Below, piece after piece: positions 7,676-14,676 of a DNA stretch of 16,009 nt (the first letter of the stretch is position 1; each line of letters opens with the position of its first letter). Source of the DNA: an uncultured Clostridia bacterium (GTDB taxonomy: Bacteria; Bacillota; Clostridia; Christensenellales; Borkfalkiaceae); the NCBI GenBank assembly GCA_905235815.1, contig CAJOMT010000048.1:1-16009 (forward strand). Direction: 5' to 3'. The position numbers and the translations under genes were made by a program. The notes under the pieces were generated by a model. The model was given only the letters and a program-made list of their open reading frames with translations, made no database searches and was not told the DNA's origin.

Positions 7676-9028
7676 CTAAATGCCTTCTATATCAAACGTT
7701 ATTGTATTAGCAGCCGGCTCATCTTTTTTCATAAAACCAACCATATAAATAGGCGCATATAGTATTTCATTTTCTTGAAAAAAATTAGATGTTGAAAAAA
7801 CGATCGGATTAGTAATATGTTCTTTATATGTACTTAATAAATTATCAATAGATTTATGCGTTTTATATTCTTTTCCCGATTTAATTTCCAATGGTACAAT
7901 TTGATTTTTACATTCGATTAAAAAATCTATTTCACCGATTTTTGTGCTTTTATAATAATATGGAATGAAATCATTAGAATAAAGTTCTTGCGCTACAAAA
8001 TTTTCGAATAAAGCCCCATTATTATAGCCGTTATTCGCTTCATTCATTAAGTCTTCTCTTACGGAAAAAGGATAGCACGACGTTAATAAACCAACGTCCG
8101 ATAAAAATAATTTAAATGTATTTTTATCTTTAGATATTACAAGTGGTGATTTCGCTTCGTTGGCAATATAGACGGGATATGCAACGCCGGCGTCTTTTAA
8201 CCATAGAAAACTATTTTCATAACGATCGAATTTTAATTCTTTATTTAAGTATGTAAATATAAATCTATGATTTTGCTTGCTTAGTTGTGATGGAATATTA
8301 TCATATATTGAAATTATTCTTAATTTTCTATCATTTAATTCATATTTTGAAAAATCTGCTTTATAAGCATTTATAATGTTTTTTTGTTCTTTATCAACCT
8401 CATATAAATTTCTTGTTTCTAAAAATTTATTTATGACTTGAGGCATTCCGCCGACAATCAAATACATATAAAAAAGCCTGATCATTTTGTTATGTATTAT
8501 CTCGTCTACTTTTTTTCTTTCATTAAAACAATTCTCTAAATATTTTATAGTTTCGTCTTTTACTCCTAATGCAAGTAAAAACTCGTTATAATTCATCGGA
8601 TACATTCTCAATGTTTTAATATATCCGACCGGAATAGATTTGATTCCTTTAATTTCTATTCCGAGAAGCGAACCGCTTAAAATGTATTTATAGCTTCCTT
8701 CATCAACTAAGAATTTAATTTTAGTGATTATTTCGGGAAACATTTGGACTTCATCAAAAAATATAACCGATTTTCCCTTTATTAAAGGTTTAGATGAATA
8801 TAACTCTATTTTCAGTATCAATTCATTTACGTCGTCAATACTATTTAAAGATTTTAAAATATCCGGTCTGTCTATAAAGTTGATTTCAAAATAATTTATA
8901 TCATTATCCTCTAAGACTTTCCTTATTATATATGTTTTTCCGACTTGTCTTGCGCCTTCGACTAATAGAGCTTGTTTGTCTTTGCTTGATATCCATTCAT
9001 TTAATTCATTTTCAATGTATCTTCTCAT
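7676..9028 (-). CDS. AT-rich AAA ATPase with DUF4143, inserted in the glutamate synthase operon
   Basis: Second DUF4143-family ATPase of the window, 450 residues, function unknown. Walker A is GARQVGKT (25-32), Walker B is IFFDEVQ (about 89-95) and the sensor-like YILSGS is at 115-120. The C-terminal GEIDFLIE...PLEIK pattern (about 365-383) again looks like a PD-(D/E)XK core. The motifs match the 12-1277 gene but the rest differs strongly, so these are distant paralogues, not a recent duplication. By eye its DNA is far richer in A and T than the flanking glutamate synthase genes, many stretches being below 25 percent GC, which points to horizontal transfer. It has its own promoter (9052-9080) and an AAGGAG site about 9 bases before the start. 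It separates the FMN-domain gene from the GXGXG-domain gene, which in such operons are usually adjacent. Confidence 0.9.
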   Translation of the reverse strand: MRRYIENELNEWISSKDKQALLVEGARQVGKTYIIRKVLEDNDINYFEINFIDRPDILKSLNSIDDVNELILKIELYSSKPLIKGKSVIFFDEVQMFPEIITKIKFLVDEGSYKYILSGSLLGIEIKGIKSIPVGYIKTLRMYPMNYNEFLLALGVKDETIKYLENCFNERKKVDEIIHNKMIRLFYMYLIVGGMPQVINKFLETRNLYEVDKEQKNIINAYKADFSKYELNDRKLRIISIYDNIPSQLSKQNHRFIFTYLNKELKFDRYENSFLWLKDAGVAYPVYIANEAKSPLVISKDKNTFKLFLSDVGLLTSCYPFSVREDLMNEANNGYNNGALFENFVAQELYSNDFIPYYYKSTKIGEIDFLIECKNQIVPLEIKSGKEYKTHKSIDNLLSTYKEHITNPIVFSTSNFFQENEILYAPIYMVGFMKKDEPAANTITFDIEGI

Positions 9029-9051
9029 ACTTAATAGCTCCTTTTGATAAC

Positions 9052-9080
9052 ATTATACAGCAAAATACAGACAAAATCAA
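9052..9080 (-). promoter_or_regulatory. Promoter of the inserted DUF4143 ATPase
   Basis: On the minus strand TTGATT (9075-9080), a 17-base spacer and a perfect TATAAT (9052-9057) lie about 25 bases upstream of the ATG at 9028. An internal promoter here shows that the ATPase gene need not rely on the glutamate synthase promoter. Confidence 0.65.
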
Positions 9081-9085
9081 TTAAA

Positions 9086-9127
9086 ACGGGGCAAAAAGTG
9101 CATTTTATTTTAAGAATTACGGGGCAA
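9086..9127. repeat. Short direct repeat ACGGGGCAA flanking 24 bases
   Basis: The 9-base word ACGGGGCAA occurs at 9086-9094 and 9119-9127, in the 141-base gap between the inserted ATPase gene and the end of the FMN-domain gene. It is GC-rich inside AT-rich DNA. It could mark the insertion boundary or be a binding site; I see no matching copy at the other end of the ATPase gene, so it is not a demonstrated target duplication. Confidence 0.4.
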
Positions 9128-9169
9128 TTTATGCTAAGTGTCGCTTGTTAAAGGCTTTGATCGGCAGTT

Positions 9170-10675
9170 TTATTGTCCTGCGTGTGAGATGCCGAGTATT
9201 TCAAGTTCCTTTTCATTTAACCCGATTCCTCTTAACATCAATCGGTTGCCTCTGAGCGCTTCTATCGAGTTTATACCCATTCCGCCCATCATTTCCTTGA
9301 TTTCCCGTTTCCACGCATTCATTAAGTTTACAAGCCTTTTACTTCCCGTTTGCGGGTCCAAGCGCGCCACAAGCTCGGGGTTTTGAGTTGCGATGCCCCA
9401 ATTACATTTGCCCGTTTGACAGCTTCCGCAAAGATGACAGCCCAGCGCAAGCAAAGGAGCGGTTGCACAGTAACAAGCGTCTGCGCCGAGCGCTATTGCC
9501 TTTACGACGTCTGCGGCGGAACGTATACTTCCTCCGGCAATCAATGAAACGTTGTTTCTTATTCCTTCGTCTCTTAGTCTCGAATCTACCGAGGCGAGCG
9601 CAAGTTCGATAGGTATCCCTACGTTATCTCTTATTCTCGTAGGTGCGGCGCCCGTGCCGCCGCGGAATCCGTCGATTGCGATTATATCCGCACCGCTTCG
9701 GGCGATGCCGCTCGCTATCGCCGCTATATTATGTACCGCCGCAACCTTAACTATAATCGGTTTTTTGTATTCCGTCGTTTCTTTGAGCGAATACACGAGT
9801 TGGCGCAAATCTTCAATGGAATAAATGTCGTGGTGCGGAGCGGGGGAGATAGCGTCGCTTCCTTCGGGGATCATTCGGGTTTTAGAGACGTCGCCGACGA
9901 TTTTCGTTCCGGGCAGATGTCCGCCTATACCGGGTTTAGCGCCTTGTCCTATCTTGATTTCAATCGCTGCGCCGGCGTTAAGGTAGTTTTCGTGAACGCC
10001 GAATCTTCCCGACGCCACTTGCACGATCGTGTTTTTCCCGTAAGCGTAAAAGTCCTCGTGGAGACCGCCTTCGCCCGTGTTATAGCATATACCGAGTTCT
10101 TCCGCCGCCATTGCCAGACTCTTGTGCGCATTGTAGCTTATCGAGCCGTAACTCATTGCCGAAAACATAACGGGGAGCGAGAGTTCTATCTGCGGAGGCA
10201 GATTGTTTATAAGATTGCCGTTTTCGTCCCTTTCGGCAAAGGACGGTTTTTTACCCAAAAACACTTTCGTTTCCATAGGCTCTCGCAGCGGATCTATGGA
10301 AGGATTTGTGACTTGCGAAGCGTTTATAAGAATTTTATCGAAATAAACGGGATAATTTTTTGGCGTTCCCATAGAAGATAAAAGCACTCCGCCGCTTTCG
10401 GCTTGTTTATATATTTCTTTTATGGTTTTGTCGCTCCAATTTGCGTTTTCACTCAGCCTGCAATCGCTTTTAACGACTTTTAACGCACGAGTAGGGCAGA
10501 GTGCAACGCATCTTTGGCAGTTGACGCATTTTTCATCGTCTGCTACCATTATGTTTGCGTCTTTGTCGTAGGAATGTACAGAGTTGGAACATTGTTGTTC
10601 GCATATTCTGCAAGTTATACATCTGCTTTGGTTTCTGACGACCTCGTATTCGGGATAAACGTAGCGTATATTCAT
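9170..10675 (-). CDS. gltB: Glutamate synthase, ferredoxin plus FMN-binding synthase domain
   Basis: Central catalytic piece of a split glutamate synthase: it uses ammonia delivered by the glutaminase piece to turn 2-oxoglutarate into glutamate with FMN and Fe-S clusters. The 501-residue product starts with two [4Fe-4S] ferredoxin motifs (Cys19, 22, 25, 29 and Cys50, 53, 56, 60). The FMN TIM barrel (about 160-440) contains FSAMSYGSIS, the GEGGLHEDF region, KIGQGAKPGIGGHLPG, IAIDGFRGGTGAAP and IAGGSIRS. The [3Fe-4S] cysteines are spaced C-x5-C-x4-C at Cys413, Cys419 and Cys424. This is the architecture of archaeal and clostridial stand-alone GltB-like proteins, with the fused ferredoxin domain probably accepting electrons; no GltD-type NADPH subunit is encoded in the window. 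The start overlaps the stop of the glutaminase gene by one base (TGATG), implying translational coupling. Confidence 0.93.
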   Translation of the reverse strand: MNIRYVYPEYEVVRNQSRCITCRICEQQCSNSVHSYDKDANIMVADDEKCVNCQRCVALCPTRALKVVKSDCRLSENANWSDKTIKEIYKQAESGGVLLSSMGTPKNYPVYFDKILINASQVTNPSIDPLREPMETKVFLGKKPSFAERDENGNLINNLPPQIELSLPVMFSAMSYGSISYNAHKSLAMAAEELGICYNTGEGGLHEDFYAYGKNTIVQVASGRFGVHENYLNAGAAIEIKIGQGAKPGIGGHLPGTKIVGDVSKTRMIPEGSDAISPAPHHDIYSIEDLRQLVYSLKETTEYKKPIIVKVAAVHNIAAIASGIARSGADIIAIDGFRGGTGAAPTRIRDNVGIPIELALASVDSRLRDEGIRNNVSLIAGGSIRSAADVVKAIALGADACYCATAPLLALGCHLCGSCQTGKCNWGIATQNPELVARLDPQTGSKRLVNLMNAWKREIKEMMGGMGINSIEALRGNRLMLRGIGLNEKELEILGISHAGQ

Positions 10676-11766
10676 CAGTATTTACCGTCCTCAACTTTCA
10701 CTATAACGGGGCGACCGCCGCTCGGCGCCCAAATATTTTCTATATCGGGCTCAATAATTCGAATAGCCGCCTCCTCGCTTGCTATATATACCTTGTCGTC
10801 CTTTTCGCCGACGACCATCGACCTCAATTTCAGTCTGTCGTTCAGCGCCATAAGTCCGCCGTTAAATCCTAAAATTATCGCAAACGGGCCGGTTATCAAA
10901 AGACTTGAATAGGCAGTCCGCAGATAAGTCAATTTTTCTCTTTCTTTTTCGTCCTTTCTCTCGATTGTGCTCCAAAACGGCGCCGCAATTACCTGAGCCG
11001 TTTCTTCTAACGTCAATTTTTGTTTTCTGAGCAGATAGTCGGCAATATACGTCATAACTTCGGTGTCCGTTTGCAGATTACACTTATATCCGAACATTTC
11101 TATATAGCGGCGGTTGGCGTCGTAAGAAGATATTTCTCCGTTATGGACGATTGAATAATCCAAGAGGTTAAACGGGTGTGCGCCTCCCCACCAGCCGGGA
11201 GTATTCGTGGGGTATCTGCCGTGAGCCGTCCAAGAATATGCGGAATATTCTTCGAGTTTATAGAATTTGCCCACGTCCTCCGGATAACCGACGGCTTTGA
11301 ATACGCCCATATTTTTACCGCAAGAAAACACGTATGCTCCGCTTATAAAGGTATTTATATGCGTAACTGTGCGCACGACGAATTCTTGCTCGTCAAGTTG
11401 CAACGAAGCAAGTTTTGTCGGAAGCGGCGAGACAAAATACCTCCATATAATCGGTTCGTCCGTAATTTCGGGAATTTTGCGAGTGGGAACGGGTTCGGAG
11501 CCGCATATTTCAAAATACTCGCTAATGTAGGTTTCACATTCGGTTTTAGCCGAAGTATCATCGTAAAACAAGTGAAAAGCGTATTGTTCTTTAAATTTAG
11601 GATAAATTCCGTATGCGGCGAAACCGCCGCCGAGACCGTTACTGCGATCGTGCATCGGTTTCATACTCTCGATAATCTTTTCGCCCGTCATCATTTCGCC
11701 TTTTTTTGAGATGATAGCGGCAATCGCACAGCCCGACGGTATTCTTACCTGACCTTCTTTTAACAT
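10675..11766 (-). CDS. Glutamate synthase glutaminase domain (class II GATase)
   Basis: First gene of the split glutamate synthase operon; it hydrolyses glutamine and passes ammonia to the FMN-domain protein. The 363-residue product carries class II amidotransferase hallmarks: SGC with Cys13 as probable N-terminal nucleophile after processing, AHGRYPTNTPGWWGGAHPF (181-199), HNGEISS (208-214) and TDTEVM (233-238). The nucleophile lies 12 residues inside the predicted start, so either a propeptide is removed or the nucleophile acts internally; relatives of the archaeal-type protein share this IPSGC start region as far as I recall. A GGAG lies about 10 bases before the start at 11766, downstream of a strong promoter (11805-11833). 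The stop is fused to the next start. It is divergent from the rhodanese-TtcA gene. Confidence 0.92.
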   Translation of the reverse strand: MLKEGQVRIPSGCAIAAIISKKGEMMTGEKIIESMKPMHDRSNGLGGGFAAYGIYPKFKEQYAFHLFYDDTSAKTECETYISEYFEICGSEPVPTRKIPEITDEPIIWRYFVSPLPTKLASLQLDEQEFVVRTVTHINTFISGAYVFSCGKNMGVFKAVGYPEDVGKFYKLEEYSAYSWTAHGRYPTNTPGWWGGAHPFNLLDYSIVHNGEISSYDANRRYIEMFGYKCNLQTDTEVMTYIADYLLRKQKLTLEETAQVIAAPFWSTIERKDEKEREKLTYLRTAYSSLLITGPFAIILGFNGGLMALNDRLKLRSMVVGEKDDKVYIASEEAAIRIIEPDIENIWAPSGGRPVIVKVEDGKY

Positions 11767-11804
11767 TGTGATTTCTCCGGCAGAATGAAAATAATATACG
11801 AATA

Positions 11805-11833
11805 ATTTTAGCCTTAAAAATTACGTTTGTCAA
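11805..11833 (-). promoter_or_regulatory. Promoter of the glutamate synthase operon
   Basis: On the minus strand TTGACA (11828-11833), a 17-base spacer and TAAAAT (11805-11810). The -10 side (GGCTAAAAT) and the bases after the -35 (TTGACAAAC) match those of the promoter at 1317-1345. The leader to the ATG at 11766 is about 30 bases, too short for a riboswitch or T-box. Confidence 0.75.
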
Positions 11834-11858
11834 CTGATTTTCAGGGCAAAAAACAAAG

Positions 11859-11887
11859 TTGACAAAGACTGCGAATAGTAGTATAAT
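11859..11887 (+). promoter_or_regulatory. Promoter of the rhodanese-TtcA gene
   Basis: TTGACA (11859-11864), a 17-base spacer and TATAAT (11882-11887), about 30 bases before the ATG at 11921. Its -35 box is back to back with that of the glutamate synthase promoter, 25 bases apart. Confidence 0.8.
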
Positions 11888-11920
11888 ACGAAATATGGGA
11901 ATAAAGAATAGGGTATATAA

Positions 11921-13054
11921 ATGAATACGTATGAATTAACCATAGAACAACTTGCCGATTTACCCGAGGGTACGTACGAACTTTTCGACGTGCGAGACGA
12001 TATTTCGTTTTCTTACGGCACTATTAAGGGGGCAAAGCACCTTTCGGATATCGTAGCGGAAGCGAAAGAGGGGAAACTTGAACCCGACAAAAAAATCGTG
12101 CTGTTTTGTATGTACGGCACGAGGAGTGCGCCTTTATGCGAGGAACTTCGTTCGCTCGGCGTAGAGGCTTATAGTTTAACGGGCGGCTACTCCGAATGGC
12201 TGAAAAAACATATCGTAACTGCCGACCGTTCCAAAGAGATAGAGGAATCCATTCAAAGCAGGAGGAAATTCAAGGAGAAACTGTTTTCTCCGTTTGTAAA
12301 GGCGATAGCGCAGTACGAACTTGTCAGCCCCGGCGATAAGATTGCCGTGTGTATTTCGGGCGGCAAGGACTCTATGCTTATGGCGAAACTCTTTCAGGAA
12401 TTGAAGCGCCACAGAAAATTCGAGTTCGAACTCGTATTTTTGGTAATGGATCCCGGCTACAACGAACTGAACAGACTTCTCATCGAGAACAATGCGAAAG
12501 CGCTCGGTGTTCCGGTTGAGATTTTCGAAACGAAAATATTCGACGCCGTATATAACGTCGAGAAGTCGCCGTGTTATCTTTGCGCCAGAATGAGGCGAGG
12601 GTATCTTTATAACAAGGCGAAAGAACTCGGCTGTAACAAAATAGCGCTCGGACACCATTTCGACGACGTTATCGAAACCACGCTAATGGGTATGTTATGG
12701 GGCGGACAGATGCAGGGTATGTTGCCGAAACTTAAAAGCACGAATTTTTCGGGTATGGAACTCATAAGACCTATGTATTTCGTGCGAGAGGACGATATAA
12801 AGGCGTGGCGAGACTATCACGGACTGCATTTTATACAATGCGCTTGTCATTTTACGGACACTTGCAGTTCTTGTCGGGACGACGGCTCGCCGATATCAAA
12901 GCGAATGGAAACCAAACTGCTCATTCGGCGATTGAAGGAAACGAACCCGTTTGTCGAGGCGAATATTTTCAAGAGTACCAATAACGTTTGCCTCGATACG
13001 CTCATTTCTTATAAAAAAGACGGCGAAGAACATAATTTTATGGATAATTATTAA
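11921..13054 (+). CDS. ttcA: Rhodanese domain fused to TtcA-like tRNA thiolation PP-loop enzyme
   Basis: Predicted cytoplasmic enzyme that thiolates tRNA, in TtcA the C2 of cytidine 32, using ATP and a sulfur donor. Residues 1-97 form a rhodanese domain with FDVRDD, the active-site loop CMYGTRS (Cys63) and a terminal GGYSEWL. Residues about 115-377 are the PP-loop part: pyrophosphate loop SGGKDS (146-151), CYLCARMRRGYLY with the CxxC pair Cys218/Cys221, IALGHHFDD (241-249) and a TtcA-like WGGQMQGMLPKL. A further group, Cys307, Cys309, Cys315 and Cys318, follows in the region where TtcA has its extra cluster ligand. The fused rhodanese presumably supplies persulfide sulfur, as the C-terminal rhodanese of E. 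coli ThiI does, but placed at the N-terminus. It has its own promoter and terminator. Exact tRNA target is inferred; another thiolated base is possible. Confidence 0.87.
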   Translation: MNTYELTIEQLADLPEGTYELFDVRDDISFSYGTIKGAKHLSDIVAEAKEGKLEPDKKIVLFCMYGTRSAPLCEELRSLGVEAYSLTGGYSEWLKKHIVTADRSKEIEESIQSRRKFKEKLFSPFVKAIAQYELVSPGDKIAVCISGGKDSMLMAKLFQELKRHRKFEFELVFLVMDPGYNELNRLLIENNAKALGVPVEIFETKIFDAVYNVEKSPCYLCARMRRGYLYNKAKELGCNKIALGHHFDDVIETTLMGMLWGGQMQGMLPKLKSTNFSGMELIRPMYFVREDDIKAWRDYHGLHFIQCACHFTDTCSSCRDDGSPISKRMETKLLIRRLKETNPFVEANIFKSTNNVCLDTLISYKKDGEEHNFMDNY

Positions 13055-13060
13055 AATAAA

Positions 13061-13084
13061 AAAGCACCGCTTAAGCGATGCTTT
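13061..13084. terminator. Intrinsic terminator between convergent genes
   Basis: AAAGCA and CGC pair with GCG and TGCTTT around a TTAA loop with one C/A mismatch, followed by TATTTTG on the plus strand and preceded by an A-run that gives a U tract on the minus strand. It lies 6 bases after the TtcA stop and 14 before the end of the membrane protein gene, so it can serve both. Confidence 0.8.
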
Positions 13085-13098
13085 ATTTTGTTTACGTA

Positions 13099-13653
13099 TC
13101 AGTTATCAGAAGTGGTAGCCAAAGTAATCATGTTGGCGCCGGCACTGATAATACCTATTCCGATGAATACTCCGATAACGGCAGCGGGAATAAGCGGCTT
13201 GAACAAGCACAAAATTCCGAATGCGCAGAGCAAAATTCCCAAGCAAAGGGGAAGATACCAATGCGCTCCGAGTAATTTAGTATCCCAGTTCTTATGTATA
13301 CGACGCAATCTTGCCGCACGAGAAATAACCACGATACCGAGACCGATAAGCCATATAGCCGCATAGATGTAAATAAGTAAATCCAATCCGGCTTGAATAA
13401 CGGTGTTATTCAAAATGAAGAAACCGAATACTGCGGACAATATCGCACCGGCAAGCGTCCAGCCGTCGGCGGAGCCGTCTTTTCTGCCTTGAAGCCACAT
13501 TACGAAGTAAGCGATTGCATCGAGTACCATAGAAAGACCTATAATGTAGCCGATGTAAGTCGAAGTGGATACAGGGCTGAATAAGCAGGATATGCCCGTG
13601 CCGATCAGCAGTATACCCAAGATAACGAGTAACACTTTTGCAAATTTTTTCAT
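13099..13653 (-). CDS. HdeD-like (DUF308) small membrane protein
   Basis: Predicted integral membrane protein of 184 residues with about six hydrophobic helices arranged as repeated two-helix units, for example LLVILGILLIGTGISCL, YIIGLSMVLDAIAYFVM and the C-terminal VIGVFIGIGIISAGANMI. This matches the HdeD/DUF308 family, named for an E. coli acid-resistance protein; in Bacillota the role is unknown. A charged loop with Arg/Lys (about 115-125) separates the fourth and fifth helices. The start at 13653 has an AGGAG site about 9 bases upstream. It is the last gene of the Rrf2 - YciI - HdeD run, 25 bases after the broken YciI gene, and probably shares the promoter at 14538-14566. Confidence 0.82.
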   Translation of the reverse strand: MKKFAKVLLVILGILLIGTGISCLFSPVSTSTYIGYIIGLSMVLDAIAYFVMWLQGRKDGSADGWTLAGAILSAVFGFFILNNTVIQAGLDLLIYIYAAIWLIGLGIVVISRAARLRRIHKNWDTKLLGAHWYLPLCLGILLCAFGILCLFKPLIPAAVIGVFIGIGIISAGANMITLATTSDN

Positions 13654-13678
13654 TTTTATTCTCCTATATTTTTATTTT

Positions 13679-14025
13679 TTATTTGAAATCACCGAATTTC
13701 GGGTTCCATTCTATAGTTGCTCCGAGTTCTTTAACGTACGGATCTTCTTGCATAATTGCGTTAGCCGCGTCTGCGTCTTTGACGGAAAGAATAGATAAAC
13801 CTGCAAGCGGATTGTTTACGTAACTTCCGGCAGCGCGAAGTTTCTTTTCTTTTAACAACTTCTTCAAATAAGCGTCTCTTGCGTCTTTAACGGCGTTCCG
13901 ACGCCCGGGCCTGAAATCTGCAGTTTATCTTCCGCCAAAAGTTTTTTCAAGTACTTTACGTGTCCATGAAGATGAACTGCCCAACCAAAGAGTTTGGTGT
14001 GTGTGAAAGTAACAACGACCTCCAT
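13679..14025 (-). pseudogene. YciI-like protein gene, frameshifted and apparently chimeric
   Basis: YciI/YCII-domain proteins are small dimeric alpha-beta barrel proteins of mostly unknown function. From an ATG at 14025 one frame runs 53 codons to a TGA at 13864-13866, showing VVVTFTHTKLFGWAVHLHGH, YLKKLLAEDKLQISGPGVGTP. A second frame, open before that stop, reads AVKDARDAYLKKLLKEKKLRAAG and continues through SILSVKDADAANAIMQEDPYVKELGA to a TAA at 13679. Each part contains the same family segment YLKKLL(A/K)E..KL..(S/A)G, so the locus looks like the front of one YciI unit joined out of frame to the back of another. No single intact YciI domain results. The start has no convincing ribosome binding site; it lies 19 bases after the Rrf2 gene. 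A real deletion between tandem copies or a sequence error could explain it. Confidence 0.7.
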
Positions 14026-14044
14026 ATATAATTCAAACTTTTTC

Positions 14045-14506
14045 TTATAAATGAGTTTTGAAATCTATCGTTCCGAATTCGTAATGCTCTTTGCTTGCAA
14101 GTTCGGAAATTTTTAATTTTTTAAGTTCCGCTAAAAATTGAGCGTTGGCTCTGTCGAAAACCTTTACGACCTTTTCTTCGCCTTTATTAAAGTCTTTGCC
14201 GTATTTGAATATTCTGTCTCCGATACCCGAAATCTTTAATGCGCATTTATCGCCCTCGAGCGCAGAGTAAATATCGTAAACGCTTATTTCCTCTATGCTT
14301 CTTTTAAGTTGAAATCCGCCGTCTTTCCCCGGCATCGAAGCGATTATCTCGGCAAGGACAAGTTTCCGCAAAATCTTTTTGAGATAGGAATCGGATACGC
14401 ATAAAATAGCGCTTAACTCCGTACTCCTAAGCGGTTTATGATCCTTTTCGAGCGCTAAGAGCAATACGACGTATATTCCTTGTTCGACACAGCCGTTTAT
14501 TATCAT
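14045..14506 (-). CDS. Rrf2-family transcriptional regulator
   Basis: Predicted DNA-binding regulator of 153 residues. I choose the ATG at 14506 because AAGGAG lies 8 bases upstream and the promoter -10 box lies at 14538-14543; a longer start at 14578 would lie upstream of the promoter. The N-terminus MIINGCVEQGIYVVLLLALE, a helix-turn-helix at about 27-55 (STELSAILCVSDSYLKKILRKL) and the wing SMPGKDGGFQL are typical of Rrf2. The three clustered cysteines that hold an Fe-S cluster in IscR/NsrR are absent: only Cys88 lies in that region, making a YwnA-like, cluster-free regulator more likely. It heads the YciI - HdeD gene run and is divergent from a membrane protein gene, so it probably controls this intergenic region. 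Confidence 0.88.
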   Translation of the reverse strand: MIINGCVEQGIYVVLLLALEKDHKPLRSTELSAILCVSDSYLKKILRKLVLAEIIASMPGKDGGFQLKRSIEEISVYDIYSALEGDKCALKISGIGDRIFKYGKDFNKGEEKVVKVFDRANAQFLAELKKLKISELASKEHYEFGTIDFKTHL

Positions 14507-14537
14507 ATAAATGCTCCTTAAACCCTCAATTAAGGAT

Positions 14538-14566
14538 ATTATATATCTATGGATAAAAAATGTCAA
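14538..14566 (-). promoter_or_regulatory. Consensus promoter of the Rrf2 operon
   Basis: On the minus strand TTGACA (14561-14566), a 17-base spacer and TATAAT (14538-14543): both boxes perfect. The AT-rich spacer and the surrounding half-palindromes make an autoregulatory Rrf2 operator here plausible, but none is proven. Confidence 0.82.
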
Positions 14567-14612
14567 CCATATTTTCATATTTTTTCAAAAAAATTTTTAA
14601 TTTCAAAAGAAG

Positions 14613-14642
14613 TTGAAATAAAATGCGCAACTATGATATAAT
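14613..14642 (+). promoter_or_regulatory. Extended -10 promoter of the DUF3592-like gene
   Basis: TTGAAA (14613-14618), an 18-base spacer ending in TGA, and TATAAT (14637-14642) form a TGnTATAAT extended -10 promoter. Its position rules out an ATG at 14623 as the true start of the downstream gene. Confidence 0.72.
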
Positions 14643-14676
14643 GGTTGTAACATTTTTAAAAAGGAAGATACAAGTT

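Noticed and set aside
7653..9169. Insertion sequence or phage origin for the inserted ATPase
   Set aside because: No transposase, integrase, terminal inverted repeats or clear target duplication could be found at its ends.
9731..10381. A 216-codon open frame on the plus strand
   Set aside because: It is antisense to the well-conserved FMN domain of glutamate synthase, has low-complexity Arg/Phe-rich translation and no ribosome binding site.
11767..11827. Riboswitch or T-box before the glutamate synthase operon
   Set aside because: The leader is only about 30 bases after the promoter.
14507..14578. Longer N-terminus for the Rrf2 regulator
   Set aside because: The upstream ATG is ahead of a perfect promoter, so it would not be transcribed from it; the AAGGAG site fits the ATG at 14506.
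14623..14676. Upstream ATG for the DUF3592-like gene
   Set aside because: It lies between the -35 and -10 boxes.
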